Part shown: positions 1 to 7,139 of the stretch, piece by piece | How the letters are laid out: each line of letters begins with the position of its first letter | Position numbering within the stretch: position 1 is the first letter of the stretch | Source: Spirochaetales bacterium | GTDB lineage: Bacteria > Spirochaetota > Spirochaetia > DSM-27196 > PWMO01 | Length of the DNA: 14,224 bases | Assembly (NCBI GenBank): GCA_007123465.1 | Contig: SKLB01000227.1 | Span: 1 to 14,224, forward strand | Reading direction: 5' to 3' | Program-made: the position numbers and the translations under genes | The notes under the pieces: model-generated | What the model was told of the DNA's origin: nothing | The model's database searches: none | What the model saw: only the letters and a program-made list of their open reading frames with translations

Positions 1-1
1 A

Positions 2-73
2 AGCGGGCGAAGGGAGTCGAACCCTCGTCACGAGCTTGGGAAGCTCGGGTAATAACCGTTATACGACGCCCGC
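2..73 (-). tRNA. tRNA-Gly (anticodon CCC)
   Basis: Read on the minus strand, the 7-bp acceptor stem GCGGGCG/CGCCCGC closes a standard cloverleaf. The anticodon stem CGAGC/GCTCG encloses the loop TTCCCAA, so positions 34-36 are CCC, decoding GGG glycine codons. The T arm carries the usual TTCGACT loop. The base after the acceptor stem is T and the next genomic base is also T, so CCA is not encoded and must be added after transcription. It lies about 50 bp downstream of the PASTA gene and has its own predicted promoter. Confidence 0.96.
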
Positions 74-98
74 AGTTGTGCTGTCCGTGGCCAATCTC

Positions 99-127
99 AG
101 TATACCCGTTTTGCAGGATCGGCTCAA
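99..127 (-). promoter_or_regulatory. Predicted sigma-70 promoter for tRNA-Gly
   Basis: On the minus strand a -35 box TTGAGC (122-127) and a -10 box TATACT (99-104) are separated by exactly 17 bp. The -35 matches TTGACA at four of six bases and the -10 matches TATAAT at five of six. The expected transcription start is near 92, giving a leader of about 20 nt before the mature tRNA 5' end at 73. The TGA inside the -35 box is the stop codon of the PASTA gene. Confidence 0.65.
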
Positions 128-1176
128 TCCACAAGTTCAACGTCCTGTTCTTCAAGCCGCTGCACGCGGAAGGTAACTACCTCGGTATTGAAGCGCGACA
201 GCACCAGAAGTGAGTCTTCTTCCATCAGATACGGTACCGCGAGCGCGCCGCCGGGATGGCGCATGCTGAACACAACCTCGCGTTCTCCGTCGGGATCCAC
301 CGCTTCCAGCGTCAACTCTACGGCCACCGGATAGTTGGGCAACGCCCGCTGGAACAGACCAAATACGTAGCCCTCCGGTACGTCGCGCAGCGGCGCAATT
401 GTCAGCGATATCGGAGCGCTCTGCGTTACCTCGGTTCCCGGAGGCGGGTCCTGGCCTACGATGGTCCCCCCGCCGGCAGCTGTGGTGGTTTGCGATACCG
501 CAAAAACAAACGGCCGGTTCTGTGCTGCGAGGCGCTCTATGGCCTGCTCGTAGTGAAGCCCCACGTAGGATGCAATCGGCGTGCGTTCAACGTCGGGCCC
601 ACGGCTGACGATCAGGTCCAGCTCGGTCATCGCGGTGATTTCAACCCCCGGTTCCGGGCTTTGCTCCAGAATTGTACCTGGATCGCTCTCGTCAAAGACG
701 TAACTCACCGTACCAATCTGGAGCACGGCGTCAAAGGTTGTGAACAGTGTCTGAAGCTCACTGCGGACCTCGTCCAGATTGCGCCCGATGAAATCCTCCA
801 CCTGATCTACCACCGGCCCCTGACTTACAACCAGAGCCACCCGCTTGCCGGCACGCACCACCGTTCCAGCGGATGGGTCCTGTTCAACCACCTTACCGCG
901 CAACGAGGGATCAGAGAAGACGCGTAGCTGAATATGCGGTTGCAAATCACGATCCTGAAGCTCCAGCAGCGCCTGTGCCAGCTCCTTCTGGCGCACTTCC
1001 GGAACCAGGGTCTGCTCGGGCCCACGCAATGACAGCATGAAAGCGGTCAGCGCCGCAATTACCATCAGCAGAATAACGCCAACCAGTGCGAACAGCAGCG
1101 TCTTGAAGTAACGCGATTCCTCACCCTCGGATCGTCGCGGTTTGAATCGGTGCATCCAGTTGGAAAGTGGGCTCAT
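124..1176 (-). CDS. Membrane-anchored protein with three PASTA domains
   Basis: This 350-residue protein has a short basic cytoplasmic tail, one membrane helix at about 24-50, and three PASTA repeats at about 56-120, 121-194 and 197-263. Each repeat ends in the family hallmark: VVEQDPSAGTVV, ILEQSPEPGVEI and IVGQDPPPGTEV. Residues 264-350 form a beta-rich C-terminal region I do not recognise. PASTA domains bind peptidoglycan fragments or beta-lactams and usually sit on Ser/Thr kinases or penicillin-binding proteins; here there is no catalytic domain, so a periplasmic cell-wall-sensing or scaffold role is inference. The ATG overlaps the fmt stop as ATGA, and a strong but distant GGGAGGT lies 11 nt upstream, so the gene is translationally coupled to fmt. 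Confidence 0.88.
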   Translation of the reverse strand: MSPLSNWMHRFKPRRSEGEESRYFKTLLFALVGVILLMVIAALTAFMLSLRGPEQTLVPEVRQKELAQALLELQDRDLQPHIQLRVFSDPSLRGKVVEQDPSAGTVVRAGKRVALVVSQGPVVDQVEDFIGRNLDEVRSELQTLFTTFDAVLQIGTVSYVFDESDPGTILEQSPEPGVEITAMTELDLIVSRGPDVERTPIASYVGLHYEQAIERLAAQNRPFVFAVSQTTTAAGGGTIVGQDPPPGTEVTQSAPISLTIAPLRDVPEGYVFGLFQRALPNYPVAVELTLEAVDPDGEREVVFSMRHPGGALAVPYLMEEDSLLVLSRFNTEVVTFRVQRLEEQDVELVD

Positions 1177-2117
1177 GAGTGTGGTCTACCTCCCAGAACG
1201 GTACCGATGATATTGCGATAGCCGTTGGCAAAACTCTTCCAGTCGATGGCACTTCTCGATTGCAGCTGCAGCCGGCGAACGGCCAGCAAGCCACTCACCG
1301 TTTGTACCAGAATTCCACGCCGTTTGTCTACCGCGACCACTGTGCCCGCCACGTGCCCGGAGGACTCGCCCGGCAACGGACGCGCCTCGTGAATCGTGAG
1401 CCGCGTGCCGTGCAGAAACGTGTACGCTCCCGGCCACGGGTTGTAGGCGCGCACCATCCGTTCTATCTGCTCCAGCGGCTGGTGCCAGCCAATCTCGGCG
1501 TCATCCGGCGCTATCAGGCTGCAGTAGGTGGCCTGCGAATGGTCCTGCGGTTGCGGCTCCAGCGCGCCGCGCTGCATGTCGTGCAGCGTCTCGGCGAGCA
1601 GCAGAGCCCCTTCGACCGCCGCACGTTTGCCGAGCGTAGCGCTGGTTTCGCTACCGTCGAGCGGGAAACGGATCTGCCGCAGTATGTCGCCTGAGTCCAT
1701 TTCCGGCGCCAGCTGCTGTACGGTTATGCCGGTCTCCCGGTCACCGGCCAGAATAGCGGCTGGAATAGGGGACGGACCGCGATGCCGCGGCAGCAGCGAA
1801 GGGTGTACGTTAATCCCGCCGGACGGAAAGAGCTGCAGGAAACGTGGACCGAATATCTTGCCGTACGCTACACACACCAGCACCTGCGGCGCCCCGGCCG
1901 CCACCCGGCGGCGCGCATCGGCATCCAGCCGTTGCGGCTGCAGCACCGTCAGTCCGAGCTCAACGGCGCGGCGCTTGACCGGAGGCGGCTGCAGGGCGCG
2001 GCTGCGTCCGGAGGCTGCATCCGGTGCGGTCAGCACTCCCGTTACTTCAAATTGCTCGTGCAGCTGCTGCAGCGCCGGCACCGCGATGTCCGGAGTACCG
2101 GCAAATAGTATCTTCAT
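1173..2117 (-). CDS. fmt: Methionyl-tRNA formyltransferase
   Basis: Transfers a formyl group from 10-formyl-tetrahydrofolate to the amino group of Met-tRNA(fMet), providing the initiator for bacterial translation. The 314-residue protein starts with MKILFAGTP and carries the catalytic segment NVHPSLLPRHRG, with N103 and H105, and D141 in MDSGDIL, matching the Asn-His-Asp set of the family. The N-terminal formyltransferase fold ends near residue 200; the C-terminal OB-like tRNA-binding domain follows, including the RMVRAYNPWPGA segment. Length is typical. The ATG at 2117 is preferred over an in-frame TTG at 2123 because family members begin at this MKI. def lies 15 bp upstream, whose product removes the formyl group added here. 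Confidence 0.97.
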   Translation of the reverse strand: MKILFAGTPDIAVPALQQLHEQFEVTGVLTAPDAASGRSRALQPPPVKRRAVELGLTVLQPQRLDADARRRVAAGAPQVLVCVAYGKIFGPRFLQLFPSGGINVHPSLLPRHRGPSPIPAAILAGDRETGITVQQLAPEMDSGDILRQIRFPLDGSETSATLGKRAAVEGALLLAETLHDMQRGALEPQPQDHSQATYCSLIAPDDAEIGWHQPLEQIERMVRAYNPWPGAYTFLHGTRLTIHEARPLPGESSGHVAGTVVAVDKRRGILVQTVSGLLAVRRLQLQSRSAIDWKSFANGYRNIIGTVLGGRPHS

Positions 2118-2132
2118 TGGCAAAGCACCATC

Positions 2133-2627
2133 TCAGGACTGCGTGTATTCGGCAGGATCGTAGCGGCGCAACATACGCTCGCGTTTGCGCTGCGGCAGAT
2201 GATCGAGGAACAGCACTCCGTTGAGGTGATCTATCTCGTGCTGGATTACGCGCGATAGAATGCCGTCCGCCTGCAGCGTAAATGGCCTGCCGCGCCGGTT
2301 ATAGGCCTGGACCTCGACAGCGCGTGGCCGCACAACCTCGGCGTACAGTCCGGGGATACTCAGACATCCTTCTTCCAACTTGACTGTCTCGAGCGAGGTC
2401 CCGATTATCTCCGGATTTACAAACAGCCGCGGTTGATCGTCTGCAATGTGAACAACAAACAGCCGCAGCGGCTTGCCAACCTGCGGCCCCGCCAGTCCGA
2501 TACCCTGCGCTGCGTGCATTGCATCGAGCATGTTGTCGGCCAGCTCCGCTATCGACCCATCGATCTCATTCACCGGCTGCGCCTTCTGATAGAGTACCTC
2601 AGCGGGAATTGTAACGATTTCCAACAT
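2133..2627 (-). CDS. def: Peptide deformylase
   Basis: This metalloenzyme removes the N-formyl group from nascent proteins in the cytoplasm. All three family motifs are intact in the 164-residue protein: GIGLAGPQVG (42-51), EGCLS (86-90, metal ligand C88) and HEIDH (130-134, two His ligands and the catalytic Glu). Length is typical of a compact bacterial deformylase. The ATG at 2627 has no visible Shine-Dalgarno sequence, and the predicted promoter would start transcription only about 3 nt before it, so a leaderless mRNA is possible. It is first in the def-fmt-PASTA operon and divergent from the coiled-coil gene. Confidence 0.97.
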   Translation of the reverse strand: MLEIVTIPAEVLYQKAQPVNEIDGSIAELADNMLDAMHAAQGIGLAGPQVGKPLRLFVVHIADDQPRLFVNPEIIGTSLETVKLEEGCLSIPGLYAEVVRPRAVEVQAYNRRGRPFTLQADGILSRVIQHEIDHLNGVLFLDHLPQRKRERMLRRYDPAEYTQS

Positions 2628-2636
2628 ATCGGGTGT

Positions 2637-2665
2637 ATGGTACTGCCGCGCGCCAACGAGGTCAA
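2637..2665 (-). promoter_or_regulatory. Predicted promoter of the def-fmt-PASTA operon
   Basis: On the minus strand TTGACC (2660-2665, five of six to TTGACA) is followed after 17 bp by TACCAT (2637-2642, four of six to TATAAT). The predicted start is near 2630, only about 3 nt before the def ATG. The -35 box lies 2 bp from the -35 box of the divergent promoter. Confidence 0.5.
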
Positions 2666-2667
2666 GA

Positions 2668-2697
2668 TTGGTAATTTGGCGCGTGAGGTTCTATAAT
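2668..2697 (+). promoter_or_regulatory. Predicted promoter of the coiled-coil protein gene
   Basis: A perfect -10 box TATAAT lies at 2692-2697, with TTGGTA (four of six to TTGACA) at 2668-2673 and an 18-bp spacer. The expected start is near 2704, 3 nt before the ATG at 2707. The AGGA at 2698-2701 would then lie upstream of the transcript, so either this is a leaderless message or transcription begins elsewhere. Confidence 0.5.
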
Positions 2698-2706
2698 AGG
2701 AATGAT

Positions 2707-4812
2707 ATGGCCAGTTTTTTGCAGCGCGCCAAACGCTCGCGCAGCGCCGCTTCGAACCCGTTGTCTCGCTTCGACTCCGACGATACCAGTTCGCTGCCCG
2801 AGCAGGAGCGCCGCGAAATCCTGTCCGAGATCGACCGTATTGCCGCGGACAACAAGATCATGGTTACGCCACAGACGTTTGCGTTCCGTGCCAAACGCGG
2901 CGGAGCGCGTTTCCCGATCCTGGTCAACATGATTGCGATTGCCGTGCTGGTCGGCGGTGTCTACAGCATGGTTCAGCTCTACCGGCAGGAAGACCAGAAC
3001 GTGCGCGCCGGCGGCGGCATTGCTGTTACAACCGAGAGCCGCCTGATAGGAGAATTGCGCCGCCAGACCGAGCAGCAGCTGCAGCAGAAAGAACAGCAGA
3101 TATCGGAGATTCAGGCGCAGCTGGCTGCAGTCCAGTCTGAACGGAGCGAAATTGAAGCCACGATCGAGGAGCGTGTGCGCCGGCTGGAGGCTGAACTGCG
3201 TGTGCAGCTCGATGACGAGATCGAGGCCGAGCGACAGCGGCTGATCAGCGAAGGGCTGTCTGACGAGGAAATCGAGCGTTTACTGCGCGATTTTGAACGC
3301 CGGCGATTGGCCGAGCTGCGCGCCCAGGTAGAAGCCTACCGCGCCGAACTGCAGCGCGAGCAACAGGAAAATGCCCGTGCACTGGCACTGCTGGAAGTCG
3401 AGCTCTCGCGCAGCCTGGACGAGACACGGCGCGAGCGCAGTTCTCTACTGGAGGATGCGCGCCGCCGTGAGACCGAGCTGCGCACCCGCTACGAAGAACG
3501 CATCGCGCGCCAGAGTGAACAGGTCGCCATCGCCCAGCAGCAGCTGGCCGAGCTCGAGCAACAGCGTGAACGCGAAATCCAGCTACAGCGCCAGATCACC
3601 GGCTATTACGACCGCATCCGCAACGCTATCGCGGCATCAGACTACGCTCAAGCGTCGCAGACAATCGCGCAGTTTCGCGCCTATCTCGACCAGGATGGTA
3701 TCCGCACGCTGCCGATAATGCAGAACAGGCGCCAGGCCGAACTCTACGCTCTGGAGTCACTGGCCCGGCTGGTAGAGCCTCAGCTCGAGATGCAGGACGA
3801 GAGCGCCGATGATCTGCTGCAACGTGCCCAGCGCCTCGGCGAAATCACGCAGCTTCTGCAAGCCTCCGAGGCAGCCCGCCAGGACGGTAACGCCGCCGCC
3901 GCTGAGGCGCTTGCCGATGAGGCGTTTGCACTGCTGCCGCACGGCTCCCGGACGCAGCAGTTCCTGGCGGCGCGCGATCAGCAGCGCGCCGAAGAGCTGC
4001 AACGCGCGCTGCTGAGCTCAAGGATTGCCGAGGCCGACCAGGCCCTGGCAGCCGGCAGCCCGCAACGGGCGGTTGAACTCTACGAGCAGGCGCTGGTCGA
4101 GGCTACCGGCATCCCCCAATCCGTTGCCGCGATGGTTTCGCGCATCGCGGGCAGTATCGAGGCTCTGGTGAAGCAGGAGCTGAGCGCGCAGTTCAATCGC
4201 GAGCTGGCACAGATGGAGAGCCGCACGCGCAGCGAAGTTGAAGCGCTGATGCAGGCGCGCCTGGCAGAGCTGAACGCCGAACACCAGCGCCAGACAGCCG
4301 ACTACCGCCGGCGGATTGCCGAGTTGGAGCAACAGGTGGCGGCCGCCGACCAGTCCCGCGACCAGGCACTGAGCCAACTGGACGCGCCGAGCGCTGCAGA
4401 CCCCGCCCTGCTGGCCGAACTGGACCGCCTGCGTCGGCTGGAAGCCGAACTGGAAGAGCTGCGTGCCTCCTATCAGCGGTTCCGTCAGACCGAGGACCGC
4501 ATTGTGGGCGCAACCGAGGATCCATTTGCCCTGATCGAAGGCAAACTGCTGCTTGACTCGTTTCTGGCGTCCGATGACGTCCAGGCGCTGTTCCCGGACC
4601 TGGCCGAACGCATCCGCCGCTACGACAGGGCCTTTCAGGCCACCGGTCGGCGCGCGGCGCTGCTCGATACTATGGAAGTGGTCTATACGTTGTCCGGCTA
4701 CCAGGATGACGCGGCACGCCGCAGCTATCTGCAGCAGGAACGCAGCCGCACCAGCGATCCGCAGCTCGTAGAGTTCCTCGACGAGCTCTTCAGCCTGGTT
4801 TCCAACTCCTGA
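2707..4812 (+). CDS. Membrane-anchored coiled-coil protein, unknown function
   Basis: I do not recognise this 701-residue protein as a named family. In order it has a Ser/Arg-rich N-terminal stretch (1-68) assumed to be cytoplasmic, one membrane helix (about 69-92, beginning FPILVNMIAIAVLVGG), a long Gln/Glu/Arg-rich coiled coil (about 108-300), an Ala-rich helical region resembling degenerate TPR hairpins (about 310-480, for example QRAVELYEQAL), a second coiled coil (about 488-595), and a globular helical tail (about 600-701). The layout suggests a structural or scaffolding role in the periplasm; this is inference. The ATG at 2707 has AGGA 5 nt upstream; an in-frame TTG at 2668 would add 13 residues lying inside the promoter and is rejected. 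It is alone on the plus strand. Confidence 0.85.
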   Translation: MASFLQRAKRSRSAASNPLSRFDSDDTSSLPEQERREILSEIDRIAADNKIMVTPQTFAFRAKRGGARFPILVNMIAIAVLVGGVYSMVQLYRQEDQNVRAGGGIAVTTESRLIGELRRQTEQQLQQKEQQISEIQAQLAAVQSERSEIEATIEERVRRLEAELRVQLDDEIEAERQRLISEGLSDEEIERLLRDFERRRLAELRAQVEAYRAELQREQQENARALALLEVELSRSLDETRRERSSLLEDARRRETELRTRYEERIARQSEQVAIAQQQLAELEQQREREIQLQRQITGYYDRIRNAIAASDYAQASQTIAQFRAYLDQDGIRTLPIMQNRRQAELYALESLARLVEPQLEMQDESADDLLQRAQRLGEITQLLQASEAARQDGNAAAAEALADEAFALLPHGSRTQQFLAARDQQRAEELQRALLSSRIAEADQALAAGSPQRAVELYEQALVEATGIPQSVAAMVSRIAGSIEALVKQELSAQFNRELAQMESRTRSEVEALMQARLAELNAEHQRQTADYRRRIAELEQQVAAADQSRDQALSQLDAPSAADPALLAELDRLRRLEAELEELRASYQRFRQTEDRIVGATEDPFALIEGKLLLDSFLASDDVQALFPDLAERIRRYDRAFQATGRRAALLDTMEVVYTLSGYQDDAARRSYLQQERSRTSDPQLVEFLDELFSLVSNS

Positions 4813-4842
4813 CAAGCAGCGCGGTCTCGCGGGCGGCGCGAT

Positions 4843-6177
4843 TCACGGCTGCCAGCGCACACCGAGCCGAAACGACAGCGGTGACAGCACCCACGACCGC
4901 TCCGTCTCATCGGTCAAGAAGAAATCATCGTCGGCTCTGCGGCGCTCGCCGCCAAGATGGGTTGCAGCGGGCAGTTGCTGCATCAGAATCTCGGGATAGT
5001 CAGTCAGATAGAGCGCCGGCTGCCACTCGAAAAAGAGGCGCCAGCGCCGGCTGGGGCGGTTTTCCACCCCCAGCGTAGAGAACAGCCCCCACGACGCAAC
5101 CGGATCGCCGCCCCAGTAGCCGCGCGTATGAATCTGGCGCCACAGCGCGCCGCTTGCCAGGTAGCCGCGCAACCGCCCGTACGGCGGGTGCAGATACGTT
5201 CCGAGCTGAACGCCAACTACGGTCATGTCTTGGCTGTAGAAAAGCTTATCCTCTTCATCGCGAGGTTGTCCGTCATCATCGGCCAGCGGCGCCACGCCGA
5301 CCAGGTAGGTAGTCAATCCACCGCGGACAAACAGGTAGTCTCCCACAAGACGGCGAGAGACTTCAACCGAAGGATAGGACGCGTTGGTCAGGCCCAGGTC
5401 CCAGCTGTAGGCCGAACGCGGCTCTTGATCGAGCACCAGCGCAGTCTGTTCCGGTTCTACCAGCACGGTAAGCTGCAGCGGATAGTGCTCTGCGGCGCGC
5501 GCGTCTATGGTGTAGACCAGCGGTGCGGCAACGTGAAGCTGCAGCACACCGCTGTCCGGCACCACCAATGGCGCGCCTTGGGCAAGTCCGCTGATGCGGG
5601 TACCGGGAACCGCCTGCAGCGTAAGGCGGGTGAAGCGCACGTCTGCCAGCGCCGCTGTAACCAGTTGCTGGTAGGCGCGCTCAAACTCTGCGGCCGCCGG
5701 CTGCCAGGCGCGTTGCAGCCTCGGTCCGGTCAACCCCGGCGCTTCGCTGTAGCTGTGCTCGAATAGTGGCGCGGCGGAAATTACCGCATAGCCGGCGATG
5801 CTGATACGGCTCTGGTTGCGGTCCTCGACCACCGCGACCTCAACCCAGCCAACCGCGTCGCGGTCAATCGCCGCGCGGCGAGCCTGAGCGGGAAGCGCGT
5901 CGTCTATCAATAGCCGCACCGAAGGCGCGCGCGCAGCCAGCGCCGCGGCCGCCGAGGCGCGCACCGCATCGCCGGCCTCTTGATCGGCCTGTTCGCCGCT
6001 GTAGGAGAAGACAAACAGCAACGGCACGCGAAACGACCCAACCGCGGGCGGCTGCGTCGGCTGGACCGGCTCGGCCGGTTGCTGCTGACCGCGCGCCGGT
6101 AGCAGCATCGCGCTCAGCAGCAGCGGCAGCAGACAGAGCAGCACGCGTATCCGCAGCGCACAACCTGCTACCACCAT
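4843..6177 (-). CDS. Exported protein with PEGA-like segment and barrel-like C-terminus (second of pair)
   Basis: A 444-residue exported protein of unknown function. A hydrophobic signal peptide covers about 1-30, with cleavage plausible after LLPARG. A Gln/Pro-rich linker (31-45) leads to an alpha/beta domain (about 48-182) reminiscent of the TolB-N/CsgG-like periplasmic fold. A beta segment (about 185-252) looks like a divergent PEGA domain, followed by alternating amphipathic strands to the end, probably an outer-membrane barrel. The protein ends in RWQP. The layout parallels the gene at 7127-8293, so the two are probably distant paralogues. The ATG overlaps the lipoprotein gene by 10 bp, and AAGGGG (6183-6188) lies 5 nt upstream. 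It is the last gene of the long minus-strand cluster and converges on the coiled-coil gene. Confidence 0.8.
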   Translation of the reverse strand: MVVAGCALRIRVLLCLLPLLLSAMLLPARGQQQPAEPVQPTQPPAVGSFRVPLLFVFSYSGEQADQEAGDAVRASAAAALAARAPSVRLLIDDALPAQARRAAIDRDAVGWVEVAVVEDRNQSRISIAGYAVISAAPLFEHSYSEAPGLTGPRLQRAWQPAAAEFERAYQQLVTAALADVRFTRLTLQAVPGTRISGLAQGAPLVVPDSGVLQLHVAAPLVYTIDARAAEHYPLQLTVLVEPEQTALVLDQEPRSAYSWDLGLTNASYPSVEVSRRLVGDYLFVRGGLTTYLVGVAPLADDDGQPRDEEDKLFYSQDMTVVGVQLGTYLHPPYGRLRGYLASGALWRQIHTRGYWGGDPVASWGLFSTLGVENRPSRRWRLFFEWQPALYLTDYPEILMQQLPAATHLGGERRRADDDFFLTDETERSWVLSPLSFRLGVRWQP

Positions 6178-7139
6178 GTGCGCCCCTTATAGAGCGTGCG
6201 CCGCGAAAGATCGAGCCAGTAGACCCATTTCCCGTCCGGGCTGTAGGCAAACGCAAAGTCACCGCTGCGCCCGGCGTCATAGCTGGCGGTACGCCTGCCC
6301 GAGCCGATGTCGTACACCCGGTGCTCACCGCTGTCGTGCAGCAGCACCACGCCGCGGCGGGTGTAGAAAAGCGGGCTGTGCTGGTCGGCAGAGAGAACGA
6401 GGTGCGGCGCCTCGTCGGTAACGTACGATCCTGCATGACCGCCGGCTTGCATCTCCTCCGCCAGTTGTGCGCTGATCTCAATCACAAACATGCGCGATAT
6501 CGCGCTGTTCCAGAGCACCAGGCCGGAGCGGTTGCGCCCGGAGTCGTGCTGCGCCGCGCGCATCTCGAAGCCGTCAAGTGGATTGGGATCAACCGGGTCG
6601 GGGTGCACATTGGTGTCTGCTTCGTTGTTATCAGAAACACTCCAGTCGTCGGCGTAGCGCGGCCCCGCCCGCAGCACGCTGTTCTCCACGCGCGCGATCA
6701 CCGTCCCGGCAGCTGTGGCAATGCCGCCGGCGGGAAAGCCCGGCGGCGCGCCGCTGTAGACATCGTCGTCCAGTAGCGAGAAATCTCCGCCCGAGAACAG
6801 TGTCTGATCTATTACAAAGTTTCGGTTGACATCGACGTACGCGTTGCGTATCTCCCACAGGTGGGGGCGGTTCATGCGCACACGCAGGCGGCTGTCGAAG
6901 GCCACGGTGCGTTCTTCACCGTGACGGTCCCGGCCGTGCACCAGCAGAAAGTGGCGGCTGCCGTTGTCCAGCACCGTCATCTCTACGCCACCGTGCAGAT
7001 CGCCAAAAATATCGTCCACCGTGCGCATCAGCGCGATGCGATCGTCAAACGGCGGTGCCGCGGGATCGTAGAACAGATCGCACGCACCCAGCAGCAGCGG
7101 CAGCAGCAGCACTACCCCCAGCGTTTTCATGGTTGCCAT
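6168..7139 (-). CDS. Lipoprotein with propeller-like C-terminus, unknown function
   Basis: A 323-residue lipoprotein. The signal peptide ends in the lipobox LLGAC with lipidated C20, so it should be anchored in the envelope. The C-terminal segment about 255-321 contains blade-like strands, including YSPDGKWVYWLDL and GEHRVYDIGSGRR, typical of WD40/YVTN-type propellers, but I see only a few such repeats. An acidic stretch at 167-190 (DNNEADTNVHPDPVDPNP) and the loop DVNRNFVID (103-111), which resembles a dockerin-type calcium loop, are visible. The ATG at 7139 is preceded at 8 nt by GGGGGTG (7148-7154). A second ATG at 7130 overlaps the upstream stop as ATGA and is a possible alternative. The gene lies between two similar exported proteins and overlaps both. 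Confidence 0.8.
   Translation of the reverse strand: MATMKTLGVVLLLPLLLGACDLFYDPAAPPFDDRIALMRTVDDIFGDLHGGVEMTVLDNGSRHFLLVHGRDRHGEERTVAFDSRLRVRMNRPHLWEIRNAYVDVNRNFVIDQTLFSGGDFSLLDDDVYSGAPPGFPAGGIATAAGTVIARVENSVLRAGPRYADDWSVSDNNEADTNVHPDPVDPNPLDGFEMRAAQHDSGRNRSGLVLWNSAISRMFVIEISAQLAEEMQAGGHAGSYVTDEAPHLVLSADQHSPLFYTRRGVVLLHDSGEHRVYDIGSGRRTASYDAGRSGDFAFAYSPDGKWVYWLDLSRRTLYKGRTWW

Noticed and set aside
2668..2706. Start of the coiled-coil protein at TTG 2668
   Set aside because: The extra 13 codons coincide with the predicted -35 and -10 boxes; ATG 2707 has its own AGGA.
4018..4815. 265-codon open frame on the minus strand
   Set aside because: Antisense to the end of the coiled-coil gene; a product of the Gln/Glu/Ala-rich codons on the other strand. 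The signal for a real gene is far stronger on the plus strand.
4813..4842. Bidirectional terminator between the convergent stops
   Set aside because: The 30-bp interval is GC-rich, but I found no convincing inverted repeat followed by a T-tract. Termination here may need Rho or lie inside the coding ends.
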